Shown: positions 16,796 through 25,193 of the stretch, piece after piece
How the letters are laid out: each line of letters begins with the position of its first letter
Position numbering within the stretch: the first letter of the stretch is position 1
Assembly (NCBI GenBank): GCA_036824465.1
Contig: DAITAC010000054.1
Span: 1-28,299 of the forward strand
Direction: 5' to 3'
Length of the DNA stretch: 28,299 nucleotides
Source: JAKOQB01 sp036824465
GTDB lineage: Bacteria; Pseudomonadota; Gammaproteobacteria; Burkholderiales; Burkholderiaceae_F
The notes under the pieces: generated by a model
What the model saw: only the letters and a program-made list of their open reading frames with translations
What the model was told of the DNA's origin: nothing
Databases searched by the model: none
Made by a program: the position numbers and the translations under genes

Positions 16796-17613
16796 GCTTC
16801 CACCGCGCGGCCTTGCGCATCCTGCAGATGCACCTGCTGCACCAGCTTGAGCAACTGCTCATAGACCTTGGGCGCGCCGCAGACGATGCGACCGGATTCG
16901 AGGTAGTTCCTGTCGCCGACGAAATCGCCCACCATGCCGCCCGATTCAAGGATCAGCAAGCTGCCGGCGGCCATGTCCCACGGAGAAAGGCCAAACTCCC
17001 AGAAACCATCGAGCCGACTGGCGGCCACGTAGGCGAGGTCAAGCGCGGCCGCACCGGCGCGACGAATGCCGGCGGTTTCCTCGGTGATGCGTTTGAACAT
17101 GCGCACGTACTCATCCAGGTGATCGAGTTGGCGAAACGGGAACCCGGTGCCGATCAGCGCTTCGCGCAACTTGTCGCGCTTAGACACGCGCAGGCGACGA
17201 TCATTCAGGAACGCGCCGCGCCCGCGTGTCGCCGTGAACAGCTCGTTGCGCGTCGGGTCGTACACCACACCCTGCGTGATCTGGCCGCCATGCTGAAGCG
17301 CGATCGACACCGCGTATTGCGGAAAGCCGTGGATGAAGTTGGTGGTGCCGTCGAGCGGATCGATGATCCAGGTGTAATCGGCGCCGGTTCCGGAAGGGGT
17401 GGCACCGGACTCCTCGGCCAGGATCGCGTGCTGCGGATAGGCGGTCTTCAGTGTCTCAATGATCGCGGCTTCGGCCGCGTGATCGACTTCGGTCACGAAG
17501 TCGCTGCGCCCCTTGGCCGATACACGCACCAGATCAAGATCGAGACTGGCGCGATTGATGATCGCGCCCGCCTTGCGGGCGGCCTTGACGGCCGTATTCA
17601 GCATTGGGTGCAT
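16792..17613 (-). CDS. suhB: inositol-1-monophosphatase family protein SuhB
   Basis: A 273-residue Mg-dependent phosphatase of the IMPase superfamily. Metal ligands are Glu67/Glu68 in LAEESG, Asp85 and Asp88 in IDPLDGTTN, and the C-terminal Asp in SPWDMAAGSLLI. Enterobacterial SuhB dephosphorylates myo-inositol-1-phosphate in vitro and is also part of the ribosomal RNA antitermination complex. A similar dual role here is inferred from family membership. It is the first gene of a two-gene unit with dsbB and is divergent from trmJ. Confidence 0.93.
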   Translation of the reverse strand: MHPMLNTAVKAARKAGAIINRASLDLDLVRVSAKGRSDFVTEVDHAAEAAIIETLKTAYPQHAILAEESGATPSGTGADYTWIIDPLDGTTNFIHGFPQYAVSIALQHGGQITQGVVYDPTRNELFTATRGRGAFLNDRRLRVSKRDKLREALIGTGFPFRQLDHLDEYVRMFKRITEETAGIRRAGAAALDLAYVAASRLDGFWEFGLSPWDMAAGSLLILESGGMVGDFVGDRNYLESGRIVCGAPKVYEQLLKLVQQVHLQDAQGRAVEA

Positions 17614-17679
17614 CGGGACCGGGTTGTCGAAGGAACGGGGCGGCGCGGAAGTTCCAGTCGCACCGTTAGACTGACCTGC

Positions 17680-17685
17680 ATTCTA
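17680..17685 (-). promoter_or_regulatory. candidate -10 box for suhB
   Basis: TAGAAT on the minus strand followed by GCAGG, about 67 nt upstream of the suhB ATG. On the plus strand TAGACT (17667-17672) could serve the divergent trmJ. Both are weak calls without clear -35 elements. Confidence 0.3.
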
Positions 17686-17709
17686 AGGGCTTCGCGTGAT
17701 TGGCGCCCC

Positions 17710-18480
17710 GTGCCGCTTGCCATTGCTGATCGAATCGTGTTCGTTCTGGTTGCGCCAAGTCATCCCGGCAATATCGGCGCGGCGGCGCGCGCGCTGAAGA
17801 CGATGGGTTGGCATCGGCTGGCCGTCGTCGCACCCAAGGTGGCGGAGTTTCGCGAGCACGAGGCGGCGCTCGCCTTTGCCAGCAATGCGCCGGATGTGCT
17901 GCGCAACGCGTCCGTTCACCCGACGCTCGCCGATGCGCTGGGCGGGGTGCGTCTCGCGTTCGCCATGAGCGGCTACGCGCGCGAGTTCGGGCCGAGGTTG
18001 ATTGACTTGCGCGCGGCGGTCGTCGAGGCGCACGATGCACTCACCGTTGCTGGCGACGTGGCTTTCGTGTTCGGCACCGAGCGCGACGGATTGCGCAACG
18101 AGGATGTCGAGCGCTGCCAGGCGTGCTGCGCGATACCGGCCGATGCCGATTACGGTTCGCTGAATCTCGCCCAGGCGGTGCAGGTCACCGCCTACGAGTG
18201 CCGGCTGGGGCTTGCGCAGGCTGGCACCGTTGCCTCGCGCTTCGATGACGATCCGCCGGCGTCGGTCGAATCAGTTGAGGCGATGCATCAGCATCTTGAA
18301 GACGCCCTGGTCGCCCTCGGCTACCTCGATCCCGCGCAGCCCAAGCGGCTGATGTCACGCCTGCGGCGTCTGATCACCCGCGCGCAGCCGAGCGCGAAGG
18401 AGATCGACATTCTGCGCGGCATTGCTGCGGCGATCATGACGCGCAAGACCGAACGCATTGGCGGCAAGCATGCTCGATAG
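17710..18480 (+). CDS. trmJ: tRNA (cytidine/uridine-32-2'-O-)-methyltransferase TrmJ
   Basis: A 256-residue SPOUT-class RNA methyltransferase. The N-terminal SpoU motif is FVLVAPSHPGNIGAAARALKTMG. The knot motifs are FVFGTERDGL and YGSLNLAQAVQVTAYE. The C-terminal helical extension (KRLMSRLRRLITRAQPSAKEIDILRGI) is characteristic of TrmJ, which 2'-O-methylates position 32 in the anticodon loop of several tRNAs, serine tRNAs among them. No ATG is in frame near the conserved N terminus, so GTG 17710 is the best start. The very long upstream frame (to 16813) is antisense to suhB and rejected. The final codons overlap the -10 candidate of cysE. Confidence 0.9.
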   Translation: MPLAIADRIVFVLVAPSHPGNIGAAARALKTMGWHRLAVVAPKVAEFREHEAALAFASNAPDVLRNASVHPTLADALGGVRLAFAMSGYAREFGPRLIDLRAAVVEAHDALTVAGDVAFVFGTERDGLRNEDVERCQACCAIPADADYGSLNLAQAVQVTAYECRLGLAQAGTVASRFDDDPPASVESVEAMHQHLEDALVALGYLDPAQPKRLMSRLRRLITRAQPSAKEIDILRGIAAAIMTRKTERIGGKHAR

Positions 18481-18483
18481 AAT
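18478..18483 (+). promoter_or_regulatory. candidate -10 box for cysE
   Basis: TAGAAT followed by CGGCGC overlaps the last codons of trmJ and lies about 30 nt before the cysE ATG. TTGGCG at 18458-18463 gives a short 14-nt spacer. Confidence 0.35.
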
Positions 18484-18512
18484 CGGCGCAGTTCAGTCAA
18501 CATCCGACACGA

Positions 18513-19271
18513 ATGTTCAGCCGCCTGCGTGAAGACATCGCCTGCGTCCTCGAGCGCGACCCCGCGGCGCGCTCGACGTGGGAAGTGCTGACCTGCTATC
18601 CGGGGCTGCATGCCCTTGTGCTGCATCGTTGGGCGCATTGGTGCTGGCAGCGCGGATTGCGCTGGCTTGGGCGTTTCATCTCGCAGCTCTCGCGCTGGTT
18701 CACCGGCATCGAGATCCATCCAGGCGCGACGATCGGTCGGCGCGTGTTCATCGATCACGGCATGGGAATAGTGATTGGTGAGACCGCAGAAGTCGGCGAC
18801 GAAAGCACGATCTATCAGGGCGTCACGCTGGGTGGCACGTCGCTGGCCAAGGGCGCAAAACGCCACCCAACGCTCGGGCGTGGCGTGATCGTCGGCGCCG
18901 GCGCGAAGGTGCTCGGCGGATTCACCGTCGGCGACGGCGCCCGCGTCGGATCGAACGCCGTGGTCGTCAAGGAGGTGCCGCCGGGAGCAACTGCGGTCGG
19001 CAATCCGGCGCGGATTCTGCACAAGGAAATCGAGGCGGTGCGTGAGCAGGCGGCAAATCGGATGGGGTTCTCCGCGTACGGCATCTCACAGGATGGTGAT
19101 GATCCGCTGGCCAAGGCGCTGCATGGCCTGATCGACCATGCGGCCGCGCAACAGCGCGAAATCGAGCGGCTGGCCGCTGCGCTTGAACGGCACGGCATTT
19201 CGATCGACGACGTGTCCGCCGAGCGACCGACAGTTGATCCCACGCAGCTGAACAGACTCGTGGACGAGTAG
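18513..19271 (+). CDS. cysE: serine O-acetyltransferase
   Basis: A 252-residue left-handed beta-helix acetyltransferase that makes O-acetylserine for cysteine synthesis. Hexapeptide repeats run from about residue 67 (IHPGATIGRRVFIDHGMGIVIGE) through VGAGAKVLGGFTVGDGARVGSNAVV. The catalytic His82 is in IDHGMG, and the GGTS region forms the acceptor pocket. The short N-terminal helical domain makes it the EpsC/plant-like short type rather than the long E. coli type. The last 60 or so residues carry a poorly conserved helical tail. Feedback inhibition by cysteine is typical of the family. It is convergent with lpxH. Confidence 0.95.
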   Translation: MFSRLREDIACVLERDPAARSTWEVLTCYPGLHALVLHRWAHWCWQRGLRWLGRFISQLSRWFTGIEIHPGATIGRRVFIDHGMGIVIGETAEVGDESTIYQGVTLGGTSLAKGAKRHPTLGRGVIVGAGAKVLGGFTVGDGARVGSNAVVVKEVPPGATAVGNPARILHKEIEAVREQAANRMGFSAYGISQDGDDPLAKALHGLIDHAAAQQREIERLAAALERHGISIDDVSAERPTVDPTQLNRLVDE

Positions 19272-19293
19272 TCGCGCATCCGCGCGGAAGCTG

Positions 19294-20103
19294 CTACACG
19301 TCGAAGGGTTCGGCAATCAGTTCGCCGCCTGCCACGCGCAAATACCCACCGCGCACCGGCGTGACGTCGAAATCCCAGTCGGACAACACGTAGCGAGATG
19401 CCGGCGCGCCGTCGAGCACGAACTCGTGCAACGCCGGCCGGTGGGTATGGCCATGGATCACACGCGTGATGCCGGCCTGGCGCAGCGCATCGGCGACGGC
19501 GGTCGGCGTGACGTCCATGATGTCCGCCGCCTTCACTCGCTTGCCCTTTTCGCTCGCCGCGCGCGCCTGCCCGATGAACGCCTTGCGGGCGGCCAGCGGC
19601 TGTGACAGGAATTCCCGTTGCCGCTCAACCCCGCGGGATTGCGCGCGAAAGCGCTGATAGTCGCCATCCCGCGTGCACCAGGCATCTCCGTGCGAGATCA
19701 GAACGCCAAGGTCGCCGATTGTCGCCAGCGTCGGATCGGCAATGAGCGTCGCGCCGGCATGGTGGGCGAAGTCATGACCCAGGAGCAGATCGCGGTTGCC
19801 GTGCATCAGATAGATCTGCAGTCCGCGATGAGCAAGATCGATCAGTGCGCCGCACACGACCTGTGCGACCGGATCGGCGAGATCATCGTCGCCAGCCCAG
19901 TATTCGAACAGATCGCCCAGGATCAGCAATTCGCGGTGATTGGGCGCGACCTCACGCGTAAAGCGCAGGAAGGCATCGAGCGTGCGCGGCAAGTCCGGAC
20001 CAAGGTGCAGGTCGGAAATGAAGACCGGATCGGCCAGCGTCAGTCGGGCCGTTGTCGGTGCATCGACCGGCACCGGATCGATCAGGCTGGCCGCCGAGAT
20101 CAC
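19294..20103 (-). CDS. lpxH: UDP-2,3-diacylglucosamine diphosphatase
   Basis: A 269-residue calcineurin-like phosphoesterase that hydrolyses UDP-2,3-diacylglucosamine to lipid X in lipid A synthesis, at the inner face of the cytoplasmic membrane. Metal motifs are ISDLHLG (Asp31, His33), LGDLFEYW (Asp64), GNRDLLLG, SHGDAWCTRD, and HGHTHRP. The GTG start at 20103 overlaps the ppiB stop as GTGA, so the genes are coupled. This leaves about 25 residues before the core that E. coli LpxH lacks; GTG at 20073 is an alternative. Its presence implies a lipopolysaccharide-bearing outer membrane. Confidence 0.93.
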   Translation of the reverse strand: MISAASLIDPVPVDAPTTARLTLADPVFISDLHLGPDLPRTLDAFLRFTREVAPNHRELLILGDLFEYWAGDDDLADPVAQVVCGALIDLAHRGLQIYLMHGNRDLLLGHDFAHHAGATLIADPTLATIGDLGVLISHGDAWCTRDGDYQRFRAQSRGVERQREFLSQPLAARKAFIGQARAASEKGKRVKAADIMDVTPTAVADALRQAGITRVIHGHTHRPALHEFVLDGAPASRYVLSDWDFDVTPVRGGYLRVAGGELIAEPFDV

Positions 20104-20752
20104 GCCTCGACAACCTCGGCGCGCTCGATGATCACGTCCTCCTCGGGCACGTCCTGGTGCATGCCGAATCGCGTTGTGCGCGCATTCTTGATCTTCTCCA
20201 CGACGTCCACGCCCTCGGCCACCTTGCCAAACACGCAGTAGCCCCAGCCCTGCGCGGTCGGCGCGCTGTGATTGAGGAACTGGTTGTCGGCGACGTTGAT
20301 GAAGAACTGCGCNNNNNNNNNNNNNNNNNNNNNNNNNNNNNNNNNNNNNNNNNNNNNNNNNNNNNNNNNNNNNNNNNNNNNNNNNNNNNNNNNNNNNNNN
20401 NNNNNNNNNNNNTCGGCGCGCTGTGATTGAGGAACTGGTTGTCGGCGACGTTGATGAAGAACTGCGCGGTGGCCGAATGCGGATCCGAAGTGCGCGCCAT
20501 GGCAACCGTGTACTTCTCATTGCGCAATCCGTTGTTGGCCTCGTTCTCCACCGGCGCTGCAGTCGACTTCTGCTTCATGCCCGGCCCGAAACCACCGCCC
20601 TGGATCATGAAGCCGTTGATCACGCGATGGAACAACGTGTTATCAAAGTGGCCGGATTTCACATAGCCAAGAAAGTTGGCAACGGTCTTCGGCGCTTTCG
20701 CGGCGTCGAGTTGAAGGGAGATGACGCCGTAATTGGTGTGCAAACGGACCAT
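20100..20752 (-). CDS. ppiB: cytoplasmic cyclophilin-type peptidyl-prolyl isomerase, interrupted by an assembly gap
   Basis: A cyclophilin. The N terminus MVRLHTNYGVISLQL lacks a signal peptide, as in cytosolic PpiB. Core motifs FHRVINGFMIQGG, ATAQFFINVADN and QGWGYCVFGKV are visible on either side of a run of 100 Ns. As given, the gap shifts the frame. Removing the Ns and one of the two identical flanking 55-nt copies leaves 498 nt, a clean frame of 165 residues that reads NHSAPTAQGWGY across the joint. The gene is therefore judged intact. The start at 20752 has AGGAG 5 nt upstream. It lies about 20 nt after ppiA and is coupled to lpxH through GTGA. Confidence 0.9.
20258..20467. other. scaffold gap (100 N) flanked by identical 55-nt copies
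   Basis: Positions 20313-20412 are exactly 100 Ns. The 55 nt immediately before (20258-20312) and after (20413-20467) are identical. This is the signature of two contigs that overlap by one assembly k-mer but were joined with a fixed-size gap. Collapsing the duplicate restores ppiB, so no sequence is likely to be missing. Confidence 0.92.
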
Positions 20753-20772
20753 TGATGCTCCTGGGTTGGAAT

Positions 20773-21345
20773 TCACTTGCCCGCGACCTTCGCCGCGCGG
20801 ATCACGATTGGCTTAACCGGCAGATTCTGATGCGGGCCGGAAGCGGCGGTGGCAACCGCCTTGATCTTGTCGACCACGTCCATTCCCTCGATCACGCGGC
20901 CGAACACCGCGTAACCGTGGCCGTCGAAGCTCGGATAGTTCAGGCGGTCATTCTTTGCCACGTTGATGAAGAACTGCGACGTCGCCGAGTCCGGCACACT
21001 GGTGCGCGCCATTGCGATCGTGCCACGATCGTTGGTAAGGCCGTTCTGGCTTTCGAGGGGAATTGGTGCACGGGTCGGCTTCTCGCGCAGATCCGGACCG
21101 TAACCGCCGCCCTGGATCATGAAGCCGTCGATCACTCGATGGAAGATCGTGCCGTCGTAGTGCCCGCTGCGAACGTAGGCGAGGAAGTTTGCCACCGTCT
21201 TCGGAGCCTTGGCGGCATTCAGTTCGAGCACGATGTTGCCTTCGCTGGTTTCCAGCGTCACGCGGGGGGAGGGCTCCGTTTGCGCGAAAGCCGGCAGCGT
21301 GAACAAAGCGAGCAGGGCAAGGATACTTCGACGTGAAAAAGCCAT
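20773..21345 (-). CDS. ppiA: periplasmic cyclophilin-type peptidyl-prolyl isomerase
   Basis: A 190-residue cyclophilin with a signal peptide: MAFSRRS, a hydrophobic core, then a likely cut after PAFA before QTE. The catalytic core includes FHRVIDGFMIQGGGYG (the active-site Arg is in FHRVI), ATSQFFINVAKND and GYAVFGRVIEGMDVV. It catalyses proline isomerisation in the periplasm. Three in-frame ATGs are possible (21360, 21351, 21345); 21345 gives the most compact signal peptide and has a GATGAG just upstream. It is followed closely by ppiB, probably an ancient duplication with divided compartments. Confidence 0.92.
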   Translation of the reverse strand: MAFSRRSILALLALFTLPAFAQTEPSPRVTLETSEGNIVLELNAAKAPKTVANFLAYVRSGHYDGTIFHRVIDGFMIQGGGYGPDLREKPTRAPIPLESQNGLTNDRGTIAMARTSVPDSATSQFFINVAKNDRLNYPSFDGHGYAVFGRVIEGMDVVDKIKAVATAASGPHQNLPVKPIVIRAAKVAGK

Positions 21346-21385
21346 TCTCATCAACTCCATTTTGAAGATTTCGATGAACGCCGGT

Positions 21386-21952
21386 TCAGCGGACCGCGCG
21401 CACCCGGGTCCCTAGTTCGCGCGCCAGCGCGAGCTTGGCCGGCGCAGTGCGGTTCTTCGGATCAAGCTTGGTGGCCTGCTGGTAGCTTTCAACTGCCATC
21501 GCGACGTACAGGTCACCGAGATTCTCGTATGCGGTGACGTAACCCGGCTGCGCGGCGAGCGACTTGTGAAGCTGCTCGCGCGCCGATTCATATTTGCCCT
21601 GTGTGGCGTACAGGACCGCAAGATTGTTGTAGGGCTCCGGCAGTTCGGGAAAATCCTGCGTCAGCCCTTCAAAGGTCGCCATCGCCTCCGGCAGGCGCGC
21701 CATCTCGCCCAGGATCACACCACGCTGAAAGCGCACCTGGGCATCGCGCGGCTTGAGCAGCAGAAATGCATCCGCGCGTTTCAGCGCCGGCTCCCATTGC
21801 TGCTTGCCCATCAACGCGGCGATCTCGCTCGCTTCGCTCTTCGGCACCGGCACCGATGCCGGCGGTTCGATCACGACCTGCGCCTGCGCGCCCAATGCAA
21901 GCGCAATTGCGGCGACGGCGGCAAACAATGATCGGTGGGCGGAATGCAGCAA
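21386..21952 (-). CDS. exported TPR-repeat protein
   Basis: About 188 residues. A hydrophobic segment (LFAAVAAIALALGAQAQ) looks like a signal peptide cleaved after AQA. At least three tetratricopeptide repeats follow: ALKRADAFLLLKPRDAQVRFQ, PEPYNNLAVLYATQGKYESA and VTAYENLGDLYVAMAVESYQQ. TPR repeats mediate protein contacts, and no partner is identifiable. No ATG is in frame near the signal peptide. TTG 21952 is proposed because a TAGAAT box at 21991-21996 limits how far upstream translation can begin; TTG 21925 is a shorter option. A much longer open frame running to 23143 is antisense to cysS and rejected. It lies upstream of ppiA and is probably co-transcribed. Confidence 0.72.
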   Translation of the reverse strand: MLHSAHRSLFAAVAAIALALGAQAQVVIEPPASVPVPKSEASEIAALMGKQQWEPALKRADAFLLLKPRDAQVRFQRGVILGEMARLPEAMATFEGLTQDFPELPEPYNNLAVLYATQGKYESAREQLHKSLAAQPGYVTAYENLGDLYVAMAVESYQQATKLDPKNRTAPAKLALARELGTRVRAVR

Positions 21953-21990
21953 GGGGGAGCGCAGATATCGCGTTGATATACTGCGACCGG

Positions 21991-21996
21991 ATTCTA
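21991..21996 (-). promoter_or_regulatory. candidate -10 box for the TPR-ppiA-ppiB-lpxH unit
   Basis: TAGAAT on the minus strand followed by CCGGTCGC, about 39 nt before the proposed TTG start of the TPR gene. A plus-strand TATACT (21977-21982) could serve the divergent cysS. No -35 is clear for either. Confidence 0.35.
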
Positions 21997-22120
21997 ACAA
22001 CGCAATCCTTCCTGCCTTCGATGCTTTCGCGGCGCTGTTGACCTTTCGTCCATTCTCCTGCGCCGCTGCATCGTGCCGTCGTCCTGACGTGCGCTGAACG
22101 AATCTCCGGATTGCCGCACC

Positions 22121-23551
22121 ATGACACTGACGATCTACAACACGCTTACGCGCCAGCAGGCACCGCTGGTACCGATCGAGCCGGGCCACGTGCGCATGTA
22201 CGTGTGCGGCATGACGATCTACGACTACTGCCATCTGGGGCATGCACGCCTGATGATGACTTTCGACGTGGTCGCGCGCTGGCTGCGCCAACGCGATTTC
22301 AAGGTCACCTATGTGCGCAATATCACCGACATCGACGACAAGATCATCAAGCGCGCTGCCGAACGCGGCATCACGACCACCGCATTGACGGAAGAGTTCA
22401 CGCGCTATATGCACGAGGACTTCGACGCGCTCGGCATCCAGCGGCCGGACGCGGAGCCGCGCGCGACCGAGTTCGTGCCGCAGATGCTGGGGTTGATCGA
22501 GTTGCTGGAGGAGGGCGGCCTTGCCTACCAGGACGAGGCTGCCGGAGATGTCAATTTCGCGGTGCGTCGCTTTGCCGGCTACGGCAAGTTGTCGGGCAAG
22601 ACGCTCGACGACCTGCGTGCGGGGGAGCGTATTGCGATCGGCGAGGGCAAGCGTGATCCGCTCGACTTTGTGCTTTGGAAGCACGCCAAGCCGGGCGAGC
22701 CACAGTGGGCATCGAAGTGGGGGCCCGGGCGGCCGGGCTGGCACATCGAGTGCTCGGCGATGGCGAGCGAGGTTCTGGGCCGCACGTTTGATATTCATGG
22801 CGGCGGGCCGGATCTCATCTTCCCGCATCACGAGAACGAGATAGCACAGAGCGAAGGCGCATTTCACCAGCCGTTTGCCAACGTGTGGATGCACTGTGGC
22901 GCGCTGCGCGTGGGCGACGACAAGATGTCCAAGTCGCTCGGCAATTTCTTCACCATCCGCGATGCGTTGAAGCACTACGACGGCGAAGTGCTGCGTTTCT
23001 TTCTCGTGCGCACGCACTACCGCAGCCAGATCGCCTATAGCGAGCCGTTGCTGGCGGAGGCGAAGACGGCGCTGACGCGGCTGTATACCGCGCTGCGCGA
23101 TACGCCGCCCGCGGCGGGCGCGATCGACTGGGACGAGCCCCATGCGCAGCGCTTTGCGGCGGCAATGGACGATGACTTCAATTCAGCCGGTGCGACGGCG
23201 GTGCTGTTCGATCTGGCGAGCGAGGTCAATCGCAGCCGTTCGCCTTCGGCGGCGCGGCAGTTGAGGGGGCTGGGAGGGGTACTGGGATTCTTGCAGCGCG
23301 ATCCGGTGGATTATTCGCAGGGGCGTTCTCCCGTGATTTCGGTGCCGGCTGGACAACTCAACATCGAAGGGTTTCCGCCTCAGGTCATCGTCGGGACTTC
23401 AAAGGAAGCGATTGAGGCGCTTATCGCGCAACGAGTTGCCGCCAAGAAAGCGAAGAACTTCGCCGAAGCCGATCGAATCCGAGCGGAGCTCGCGGCGCAG
23501 GGCATCGTGCTTGAAGACGGTCCGGGCGGCACAACCTGGCGCCGTCAGTAG
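22121..23551 (+). CDS. cysS: cysteinyl-tRNA synthetase
   Basis: A 476-residue class I synthetase that charges tRNA-Cys. Cys29 in YVCGMTIYD is the first zinc ligand. HLGH (38-41) is the HIGH signature. Further zinc ligands lie in GWHIECSAMA and FPHHENEIAQ. KMSKSLGN begins near residue 268. The C-terminal DALR-like helical and anticodon-binding domains follow, ending in KNFAEADRIRAELAAQGI. The start at 22121 fits the family N terminus. Its anticodon is GCA, the same as the odd serine-type tRNA at the end of this window, so CysRS may or may not recognise that RNA. Confidence 0.97.
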   Translation: MTLTIYNTLTRQQAPLVPIEPGHVRMYVCGMTIYDYCHLGHARLMMTFDVVARWLRQRDFKVTYVRNITDIDDKIIKRAAERGITTTALTEEFTRYMHEDFDALGIQRPDAEPRATEFVPQMLGLIELLEEGGLAYQDEAAGDVNFAVRRFAGYGKLSGKTLDDLRAGERIAIGEGKRDPLDFVLWKHAKPGEPQWASKWGPGRPGWHIECSAMASEVLGRTFDIHGGGPDLIFPHHENEIAQSEGAFHQPFANVWMHCGALRVGDDKMSKSLGNFFTIRDALKHYDGEVLRFFLVRTHYRSQIAYSEPLLAEAKTALTRLYTALRDTPPAAGAIDWDEPHAQRFAAAMDDDFNSAGATAVLFDLASEVNRSRSPSAARQLRGLGGVLGFLQRDPVDYSQGRSPVISVPAGQLNIEGFPPQVIVGTSKEAIEALIAQRVAAKKAKNFAEADRIRAELAAQGIVLEDGPGGTTWRRQ

Positions 23552-23559
23552 CAGACCGT

Positions 23560-24198
23560 ATGCAGCCTCCGTACTGGAGTCAGGCTAAACGTGCATTGGC
23601 GAAGTCCGATCCGGTGCTGGCCCGCATCATCCGCCGCCATCCGCGTGTCGCACTTGCCTCGCGCGGCGATGCATTTTCCACACTCGCGCGCTCCATCGTC
23701 GGCCAGCAGATTTCGGTCAAGGCGGCCGATGCGGTGTGGGGACGCGTGCTTGGCGCCTGTCCGCAACTGACACCGACTTCTGTGCGGCGCAAGCGTGCCG
23801 CCACACTGCGCCACTGCGGCCTTTCAGAGCGCAAGGTCGAGTACCTGCGCGATCTGGCGGATCACTTTGCCTGTGGCCGTGTCGACCCGGTGGCGATGCA
23901 GGCGATGGACGACGACGCGGTGATCGCGGCGCTGACCGACATCCGCGGCATCGGCCGCTGGACTGCCGAGATGTTCTTGATCTTCAACCTGTTACGGCCT
24001 AATGTCCTGCCGCTCGACGATCTCGGGCTTCTTAAGGCGATCAGCCGGCATTACTTCGACGAGATGCCGACCGAGACGCTGTTGAAACGCGAGGGCCGTG
24101 CGCGGGTCGAGCGGTTGGCGGTGCCGTGGGCGCCCTGGCGCAGTGTGGCAACCTGGTATTTGTGGCGTAGTCTCGATCCGGTGCCGGTGGAGTACTGA
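23560..24198 (+). CDS. DNA-3-methyladenine glycosylase II (HhH-GPD family)
   Basis: A 212-residue base-excision repair glycosylase that removes alkylated purines. The helix-hairpin-helix is LTDIRGIGRWTAEMF (about residues 125-139), followed by LPLDDLGL with the catalytic Asp near residue 154. The N-terminal STLARSIVGQQIS motif is typical of the AlkA/MagIII-like group. It lacks the N-terminal TATA-box-like domain of E. coli AlkA, being about 70 residues shorter, so it is the short form. It begins 8 nt after cysS and is followed 23 nt later by accA. Confidence 0.9.
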   Translation: MQPPYWSQAKRALAKSDPVLARIIRRHPRVALASRGDAFSTLARSIVGQQISVKAADAVWGRVLGACPQLTPTSVRRKRAATLRHCGLSERKVEYLRDLADHFACGRVDPVAMQAMDDDAVIAALTDIRGIGRWTAEMFLIFNLLRPNVLPLDDLGLLKAISRHYFDEMPTETLLKREGRARVERLAVPWAPWRSVATWYLWRSLDPVPVEY

Positions 24199-24221
24199 AA
24201 AAGCAGGAACTGCATCAAAGA

Positions 24222-25193
24222 ATGAAAACCACCTTCCTCGAATTCGAACAGCCGATCGCCGAGCTCGATGCCAAGATCGAGGAGCTGCGCTTCGTGCAGG
24301 ACGACTCCGCGGTCGACATCTCCGAGGAAATCGAACGCCTGCAGAAGAAGAGCCAGGCGTTGATGAAGGACATCTACGCCAGGCTGACACCGTGGCAGGT
24401 GTCACAACTGGCGCGTCATCCGCAGCGGCCGTATACGCTCGACTACGTCAACGACATCTTTACCGACTTTCACGAACTGCACGGCGATCGTTCCTTCAGT
24501 GATGACATGTCGATCATCGGCGGGCTGGCGCGCTTCAACGGCCAGAGCGTGCTGGTGTTGGGGCATCAGAAAGGGCGCGACACCAAGGAGCGCACGCTGC
24601 GTAACTTCGGCATGACCAAGCCCGAGGGTTACCGCAAGGCGCTGCGGCTGATGCGGCTGGCGGAAAAATTCGGCATTCCCATCTTCACCTTCATCGATAC
24701 ACCAGGCGCGTATCCCGGCATCGACGCCGAGGAGCGCGGACAGAGCGAGGCGATCGGCCACAACCTGTTCGAGATGTCGCATCTCGAGGTGCCGATCATC
24801 GCCACTGTGATCGGTGAAGGCGGCTCCGGCGGTGCGCTGGCGATTGCAGTGGCGGATCAGGTACTGATGCTTCAATACGCGACGTATTCGGTGATCTCGC
24901 CCGAGGGCTGCGCATCGATCCTGTGGAAGAGCGCCGAGAAGGCGCCGGAGGCGGCCGAGGCACTGGGCCTGACCGCACATCGACTCAAGGCGCTCGGGCT
25001 GATCGATAAGATCGTGTCGGAGCCGCTCGGCGGTGCGCATCGCGATCCGAAGCAGATGTCCGCGCTGCTCAAGCGCGCCCTCGGCGACAGCCTGCGGCAG
25101 TTCCATGGCATGAAGACCAAGGACCTGCTTGCCGCGCGCCATACCCGCCTGATGGGCTATGGCAAGTTCAAGGAAACCACGCCGGAAGGCTGA
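24222..25193 (+). CDS. accA: acetyl-CoA carboxylase carboxyltransferase subunit alpha
   Basis: 323 residues, the standard AccA length. It transfers the carboxyl group from carboxybiotin to acetyl-CoA together with AccD, giving malonyl-CoA for fatty-acid synthesis. Recognised segments include the N-terminal LEFEQPIAELDAKIEELR helix, GHQKGRDTKER, FIDTPGAYPGI with its crotonase-fold oxyanion region, IGEGGSGGALAI, and SPEGCASILWKSAEKA. Its 3' end overlaps the tilS start by 35 nt, a typical accA-tilS arrangement in betaproteobacteria. Confidence 0.97.
   Translation: MKTTFLEFEQPIAELDAKIEELRFVQDDSAVDISEEIERLQKKSQALMKDIYARLTPWQVSQLARHPQRPYTLDYVNDIFTDFHELHGDRSFSDDMSIIGGLARFNGQSVLVLGHQKGRDTKERTLRNFGMTKPEGYRKALRLMRLAEKFGIPIFTFIDTPGAYPGIDAEERGQSEAIGHNLFEMSHLEVPIIATVIGEGGSGGALAIAVADQVLMLQYATYSVISPEGCASILWKSAEKAPEAAEALGLTAHRLKALGLIDKIVSEPLGGAHRDPKQMSALLKRALGDSLRQFHGMKTKDLLAARHTRLMGYGKFKETTPEG

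Noticed and set aside
16813..17709. Long open frame preceding trmJ on the plus strand
   Set aside because: It is antisense to suhB; such shadow frames are common in GC-rich DNA.
21953..23143. Long minus-strand frame extending the TPR gene
   Set aside because: It is antisense to cysS and has no domain features.
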